Below are positions 58,337 to 64,000 of a stretch of DNA of 64,000 bases, piece after piece. Source of the DNA: Gelatoporia subvermispora B (lineage: Eukaryota > Basidiomycota > Agaricomycetes > Polyporales > Gelatoporiaceae); NCBI GenBank assembly GCA_000320605.2, contig KB445801.1:1073506-1137505 (forward strand). Direction: 5' to 3'. How positions within the stretch are numbered: position 1 is the first letter of the stretch; each line of letters opens with the position of its first letter. The position numbers and the translations under genes are program-made. Below the pieces are notes generated by a model. That model was not told the DNA's origin, did not search any database, and saw only the letters and a program-made list of their open reading frames with translations.

Positions 58337-59345
58337 ATGTCGTATGCTAACGGGGCATATGATGAACGCCTCCTTGCAGAAGCGCCGGCCGCTACAGCCG
58401 CAGAGAAGCAGGTGAGTCTCGCTGTGTCCGTAATGGGAGTCTTCGTGGTGTGAGAGTGGGGAATACTGGGAATGGCGGTGGTCGACATGAAGAAACGATT
58501 GTGCGGTGTCAGGATGTGCAGTCGCTGCGGATATGGAAGATTCTTTCGCGAAGAAATGGTGGAAACACTCAGTATCCCTCACTTGGTTGAGCGCCGATAC
58601 AGAGTCTGGAGAATGCAACTCGAATGCATGCTTCGCCCTCTCGAAGGGACTTTTGCTTCGTGAAGGAAGCTTGACCACTGGATATATACCGAACTGCATC
58701 CAAACTCTACCGTGTCTCGTTAAACAGTACTGAAATGACCTTCAGGGCGGATACAACATCGACCTCTTAGACAACCAAACCCATGCCCAAGCCGGACGTT
58801 CGCGCTCCGTCACACCTCCCAATGTCCCCATGCTAGCCTCCAATCAAGGTCACGCCGACCTCAACGCCAAAGAATCTGGATACATCGCACCATACAGCCA
58901 GCCAAAGCCCGTCCCATGGTGGCGCACGCCCAAGTGGCTGATCGCCTGGGTCGTGCTCGGGATTGTCGCGATCGCAGCGATCGTCGGTGGTGCCGTCGGT
59001 GGGACGGTGGGGCACAGTCACCATAATAAGTCCCTGAGCGCGAACTCTAGTAGCGCGTCGCTCGCCAGCGCGCAGATCGCGAGCAGCGCGGCGGCGAGTG
59101 CGAGTGTGGCAAACAGTGGGGCAGGAGGCGGGGCGCCGGATGCTTCGCAATCTTCTTCGCCTTCTAGCTCGCCAGCGAGCGCGGGAGGCGTCGGTGGTGC
59201 TGGAGGTCCAGCTGCGCCCTCGCCAGGCTCGTCCTCGCCCGTTGTGTCCTCGCCTGTTGCGTCCTCGGCTGCAACATCTTCACCGAGTGCTTCGGAAGCT
59301 GGTGCCGGCCAACCTGCCCCAGCGCAAACCACGAACTCCGCCTAG
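58337..59345 (+). CDS. Small single-pass membrane protein with Ser/Ala-rich C-terminus
   Basis: Unrecognised protein of about 224 residues in two exons (58337-58411 and 58746-59345) joined by a 334-nt GT-AG intron (GTGAGT ... TTCAG), long for this window. The N-terminal 90 residues are hydrophilic (MSYANGAYDERLLAEAPA ... GGYNIDLLDNQTHAQAG) and end in PVPWWRTPKW. One strong helix follows (WLIAWVVLGIVAIAAIVGGA), running into GGTVGHSHHNKS. The last 110 residues are almost only Ser, Ala, Gly and Pro, a likely O-mannosylated stalk. The positive charge before the helix suggests N-in/C-out topology, with no signal peptide. Such proteins are frequent and lineage-specific in Agaricomycetes; function unknown. 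Confidence 0.72.
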
Positions 59346-60251
59346 CCTATCCTCTGAGCCAAGGCGCATAGGAGATCCATGTATTCGAACCCGTACGTCC
59401 CGTCTGTCTCTGTCACTGTTGAAGTCGCTTATGCACGCGGAAGCAGATTTACAAATGCGCTACTTCCCTGCTTGATTTATCCGCTTCACTTCGCCTTGTG
59501 CCCGCCGCTCCCATGGATGTCAGGAACTGCATATTCTGGATGTAAACTATGATACCGGAACGCCCCCACTTCTGGTATAACCCCATAGCGCCCATGCTCA
59601 CGCTCATTGCTTGATCCACGCGGTCATTACCAGCTGCCCAGGTCTGTCTCCGCTAATGTATGCGCATCTCCCCGCGATCTTCTCGCCAGTCCGACGTGGA
59701 CTGTGTGCCAATTGCCACCCGAGACTGCACGTGAGAACACAACGACAGGTACGCCATCGCTTCGCGAAGCCGCAGCACAATCCGCAAAGGGCAGGACTGG
59801 TTCTTGCCCCCATGCCGCCGACGGCGAAGCGCGCCCTCGCAGTCCTTGTGGACGCCTGATGCCCGCACTCCGCGCGCACCCCGACTCCGTGACGGAGATG
59901 GCTACGGCGCCGCCTCTCCGCCGCCGCCTCTCCCATGTGAGCTTCCCCGCGCAGCTTCGGGCGCGCGCGCGGGCTTCGCCATCTGGTGCTTCGTGCGTGT
60001 AATGGAGCAACGCATATGGCACTTCTGCAGATCAATTGCGGGTGCCCGTGTCCTGCACGACGCTGTCTGGCGCGCGGCTTGGTGCCCCGCACTGCCCGTG
60101 GACGGCGATGCAGATGGACATGTATACAGCGTCCGCCCACAGGCGGTGTGCGGTGCCGAGACTCGATGCTCGACGCCGCGCGATCAGGCATCAGGCAATC
60201 ACGCTTCGCGTGCATCCTCGACTTTCAATTAACGTCGTGTGCAGCCGTGCG

Positions 60252-60282
60252 CGAGATCTGCAGGGGGCCACAGCAGATCTCG
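60252..60282. repeat. Perfect 10-bp inverted repeat
   Basis: CGAGATCTGC at 60252-60261 and GCAGATCTCG at 60273-60282 are exact reverse complements around an 11-nt spacer. They could form a hairpin in DNA or RNA. Confidence 0.65.
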
Positions 60283-60926
60283 TCAGGTTTCAGCGGGCGG
60301 GTGCTGGGCGCTGTCATCTCCGTCAACGTGAGGCTGGTTTCAGCGCACCCAGAATCGGCGGCGCCGCGGCTATTTGAGTTTGAGTTTGACCACGGCCGGT
60401 TCGTGCTGCCCACTGATGTTCGCGCGTGATGGCTCCAGGTCGCGGGGTGTTCGGCCAATTTCGGTGCTGTCGATCTGTGTGCGGAGGGCGGCGTCGCCGT
60501 GCCGCGACCGGGGGGCCCTCGGTGCATATGCACGTCGTGCGCTCGAGAAAGCGAGGAGACCGCAGTTCTGCCGCGCATCGAGCTCATGACGTCCGAGTGC
60601 TATCGCGGAATCCGATCACGGATTTCTGCCGTCTTCTCTCTCCCAGGAGCGTGCATGCCCAGGTACGCACTCACAGGGCGCGGGTGTGCACTCCCCCGGC
60701 TTCGGACGTCCGCTGCCGGCGGCGGCCTGTGTGTGCGCCTTCTGCGCGGACAGGCTTTCTGATGGTGATCGTGAATTCGAGAACAAAACGGCGCGTCCGC
60801 GAGATCGGTGCCAGATTCGCGGATTGTGTCGCACGGCGTTGAGCGTCGGTCGATGTCACGCAGAGATGCCTCAGGCCTCGGGCAGAACGCGGTGGACGTT
60901 GACAGAAGCTGCGTGGAGGTGCTTGC

Positions 60927-62125
60927 CTTCTGCTCGACGTGAAGTACGTGTTCTGCCGGTATGCGGACAGGGGTGTTTCCCGACTATGATCAGAGCGATT
61001 GGATCAATCAGCATGATGCTCGTCGGAACAGTGAAGTCGCTTCCGCTGGATCCACAACCGGCAGAGGATCAGCAAGCGGCCGACGTGCACCTGTCCGTTG
61101 CGGACCAGATTGTGTTTCTCTTTTGTCAGAAACGCCAGGACATTTCTGCGGCACGCACTAGCTGCATCGCCTGGGAGCATAATCAGCAAGCCAAACGACG
61201 AACACGCCCCCTCGTCACATTGACGCACCGAAGCACGAACTCACTGTCAATCCTGATTCCTCACTTGCCCCAAATCTTCACGAAGCAGACAGCTGGGTTT
61301 AGCGTTCGGGCATCATGTCCATCGTCTTGCAGTCGTTCCGCGAGCGCAATGCCGTGATTTTGTCAGGCACCATCTCGCGAACGCCGAAGAGTAGCAAGAA
61401 CAACGAAGTCACACCGGCGCCCCTCAGTGCTCACGCCCTCCTTCGCGCTGCCAGTCCGCCCATCATCGGAAAGGCGTCCCCCTTCCGCTCCCGCCTGCGA
61501 ACCAGCACGCTTCTGCTCGACGCGAACGCATATCCTGCCGGTATGCGGGCAGGTGTGTTTCTCGGCTGTGGTCAGAGCGATTGGATCCATCAGCACGATG
61601 CTCGTCGGAACAACGAGATCGCCTCCGCTGGCTCCTCAACCGGCAGAGGATCAGCAAGCAGACGTGCACCTGTCCGTTGCGGACCAGATTGCGTTTCTCT
61701 TTTGTCAGAAATCCAAATGCCGGGGCTTTCTGCGATACACGCCAATTTATTGCATCGCCCGCGAGCACAAATTGCAATCAACAAGCCAAACGACACGGCA
61801 GCCCGCTCTCGTCACATCGACGCGGGCTCATCATCCGAAATCCATTCCCCCAAATCTTCACGGGGCGGTGGGCAGCTGGGCTCAGCATCCGGGCGGCACG
61901 TCCGTCCTGCGCATCCTGCGCACGCAATCCGATGATATTGCCAGGCACCATCTCGCAAAGACCAGCGAGAATCGCAAAGGCACACCGGTGCCCTCGAACC
62001 TTCGCACCTTCGCACCACCACACCTTCGCATCTTCGCACCCTCCTTCCGCACAGCGTTCACACTGCCAGCCCGCCCATCATCGGAAAGGCGTCCCCCCTC
62101 CGCCTCCGCCTGCGAACCAGCAAAC
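60927..62125. repeat. Two diverged tandem copies of a ~0.6-kb unit
   Basis: Landmarks recur in order: CTTCTGCTCGACG at 60927 and 61511, GCCGGTATGCGG at 60955 and 61538, GCGGACCAGATTG at 61100 and 61679, and then CATCATCGGAAAGGCG at 61461 and 62076 and CGCCTGCGAACCAGCA at 61492 and 62107. Offsets grow from about 580 to 615 bp, showing indels. The best-conserved core is about 190 bp (60955-61145 versus 61538-61725) and contains a 3-bp indel (AAGCGGCCGACG versus AAGCAGACG). Confidence 0.8.
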
Positions 62126-62482
62126 CAGCATGCCAGACCGCCCCCCCCCCCCTCCCCTCGCCCGGGCACCCCCGAGCCTGCGTGCCTGACATATCGACGC
62201 ACCCCCACAACGACGCCGTCCTGCGCTCTGCGCCCTCCGCCCCGGCCGGCACGGCCCACCGTCCCCCGCGGCGACCGTGCGCCCAGACCCGCGCGATCGC
62301 CCCTCGACCCTCGGGCCACGCGCGCGCGCGCCGGCGGATTGTTGGGCGGCCGGCGGCGCGCGGGGAGCAACGGTGTCTGCGATCGCCGCTGCGCCCCCTG
62401 AGGGCGCGTGCGCCTGCCTGCGTGCGCACACGGGCCGCACGCGTGTTTCCGATCGGCTTGTCGAGCGCGCCGTTTCGGGGGG

Positions 62483-62542
62483 TCGCGCGGTGCGTTCCGT
62501 TGTGCTGCGTTGCGTTGCGTGATCGCGCGGTGCGTTCCGTTG
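62483..62542. repeat. 20-bp direct repeat 40 bp apart, with GTTGC pentamers
   Basis: TCGCGCGGTGCGTTCCGTTG occurs at 62483-62502 and identically at 62523-62542. The spacer and the following bases are runs of GCGTT/GTTGC-type pentamers, so this is a short degenerate tandem array. Confidence 0.7.
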
Positions 62543-63554
62543 CGTTGTATTGCATTGCGCCCTGCGCAGCGATGGTGCGCCCGGGCTTGCGGCTGGGATT
62601 CGGGAACTTGGGGCACGCGCGCTCCGTCGCTCCGCCGCCTCGAGCGGCGCGAGCGGGGACGGCGGGGAGGGGGGAGGCAGAGATGGAGGGGGTGCGCGAC
62701 GGGGCGGCGCGCCTGCCCGCGCCCCGGCCCCAGGAGCGGCGGGGTCGGCGTGCGTGCACTCGAGCCTCGACGCCGCGTTGCGCGTTGCGCTCTGCGGTCC
62801 GTTGTCCAGCTCGTCACTCCTCACTCGTCAATCGTCAATCGTCACACACAAACAAAACAAAAAATCAGATCCGAGATCCGGGTCCTTCCCCTCCTCCCCG
62901 CCGGCGGCACGAATCCAGTGTCCAGTGCGCACGATCCTCAGGGGCGGGTGGGGGCGGGGAGGGGGGCCAGCACGCGCTATGCACGGGCACGGGCACGAGC
63001 CTGAGGCCCGGGCTCCGGACTCCGCGGGGCGGCCCACGAGACGATCGACGATCGACGCTCTGTGCGAGGGGGCGGGACGCCGTGGAGCTTTGGCCCCAGG
63101 CCGGCGGGCTGCGCTGCACGCGCTGGGCTGGGCTGGTAGGCGGGGTCGGTGCGGCGCGGGCGCGGGCGCGGGGGATGGAGGATGGTGCGTTGGTGCGTTG
63201 ACGCGTCCCCTCTCGTCCGGGGCCCGGGTGCTGGAGGGCCTGTGCGCGCCGTGCGCGGCCGGGCTGCTTCTGCTGTGGAGAGGGCGGGCGCTGGCGACGC
63301 GGGGGAGGGGGGAGGGGCGCGGGCCAGGATGGGGCGGTGGGAGGGGGGGACTGGAGGCGGGGCGCTGTGTCCGCGGATTTGTGAATGTGTGGGTTTGCGG
63401 ATTGTGGATTTGCGGATTTGCGGGCGCGAGGCCCCACGACGCTGCTCGCGCTCGACCGCGCCGCGCGCAGCACGGCGGGATCACACTAATCGCGGTCCTG
63501 TAGACAATGCCCTGCCTCCGTACCACCGGCAGTCGACTCGGGCGCACGCATACG

Positions 63555-63597
63555 CGCATGCATACATACATACGTACATACATACATGCATGCAACT
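63555..63597. repeat. CATA/CATG tetranucleotide microsatellite
   Basis: About ten tandem 4-nt units of CATA with CGTA and CATG variants between 63,555 and 63,597, inside otherwise very GC-rich DNA. Confidence 0.75.
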
Positions 63598-64000
63598 GAG
63601 ATCCCGAGCCGTGCGCGCCGTGCCGCAGCGCAGCGCATATCACGCAGCCTCGCAGGCAGTCCAACCTCCACAGCGCGCGCGTCGGCCAAGTCGCGCACAG
63701 CGCACACCCGCCTGGCGCGGCGCGCCCCCGAGCGCGGGCGCGTCGGGCCACGTGCGCGCGGGCGGCGCCAGGCACCCGGCGGCCGTCCGCCCCCGGGTTT
63801 TGCTCCCCTTCCTTTCGCCGCCTTCTCTCTTGGGCCGTCGGCTTTCACTTCCGCTTCCGCTTCCGGCACGGCCGGCACGCGGCACGCGGCGCAGCCCGAT
63901 CGCTGGAGGGGGCAGGGGGTCCGAGGAGGCGCGGGCGTGCCGGAGGCCGGATCATGGCGGCGCGCGCGGGACGGTGGCCGGCGGGGCTGTGTGGTGCGCA

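Larger units (their letters stand above)
59346..64000. other. GC-rich, repeat-bearing terminal segment without supported genes
   Basis: 4.6 kb of very GC-rich and CpG-rich DNA. Long open frames exist on both strands and in all phases (up to about 340 codons near 62,180-63,500), but they overlap each other, are Arg/Ala/Pro-rich and carry no domain, as expected when stop codons are rare. It holds the tandem repeats, inverted repeat, direct repeats and microsatellite listed separately, plus a run of 13 or so C near 62,142-62,155. No telomere repeats or rRNA were recognised. Confidence 0.6.

Noticed and set aside
59604..60432. Several overlapping frames of 110-200 codons
   Set aside because: Mutually overlapping on both strands, Cys/Arg-rich, no recognisable motif.
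61882..63503. Long overlapping open frames of 300-340 codons on both strands in the GC-rich end
   Set aside because: All phases are open because stops are rare in such GC-rich DNA; the products are Arg/Ala/Pro-rich without domains.

Overview
The window looks like nuclear DNA of a filamentous basidiomycete (Agaricomycetes). Nearly every gene is broken by many short GT-AG introns of about 50-60 nt. There is a Ste3-type pheromone receptor, a NACHT-WD40 STAND protein of the basidiomycete style and an F-box/LRR-like protein, and genes are closely spaced on both strands. All gene models below were built by hand from reading frames, splice signals and recognisable family motifs; no search was run.

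Left part (1-22.5 kb) is accessory in character. It opens with the 5' end of a Ste3-like pheromone receptor running off the left edge (a possible B mating-type locus border). Next come a secreted GH1 beta-glucosidase, an SVOP/sugar-porter-like MFS transporter and a monocarboxylate-porter-like MFS transporter, all on the plus strand. A tiny three-exon gene for a 34-residue Gly/Pro/Trp-rich protein with its own TATA box follows, then a large C2 - helical - NACHT - WD40 NLR-like protein, a gene-poor stretch with a long hairpin, and a short-chain dehydrogenase. Gene-free stretches here are long (0.8-1.8 kb).

Middle and right part (23-59.3 kb) is mostly housekeeping: the TFIIIB subunit BRF1, an F-box protein, a double-Myb telobox protein of the Tay1/Teb1 type, the proteasome lid subunit RPN9, a SHPRH/Irc20-like SNF2-RING ATPase, prefoldin subunit 3, the five-RRM rRNA-processing protein MRD1 (divergent from prefoldin 3), a Ser/Pro-rich membrane protein, a mitochondrial FMP46-like thioredoxin-fold protein, the ESCRT-II subunit VPS36, an Msb1/Mug8-domain polarity protein and a small single-pass membrane protein.

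The last 4.6 kb (59.35-64 kb) changes sharply. It is very GC-rich, has no convincing spliced gene, and holds two diverged tandem copies of a roughly 0.6-kb unit, inverted repeats, short direct repeats, a CATA microsatellite and homopolymer tracts. It may be a heterochromatic, subtelomeric or other repeat-bearing segment, but no telomere repeat is visible.

The most interesting items are the C2-helical-NACHT-WD40 protein, the 34-residue spliced microprotein, a GC-AG intron whose in-frame retention would bury a signal peptide, and the tandem-repeat block at the right end.
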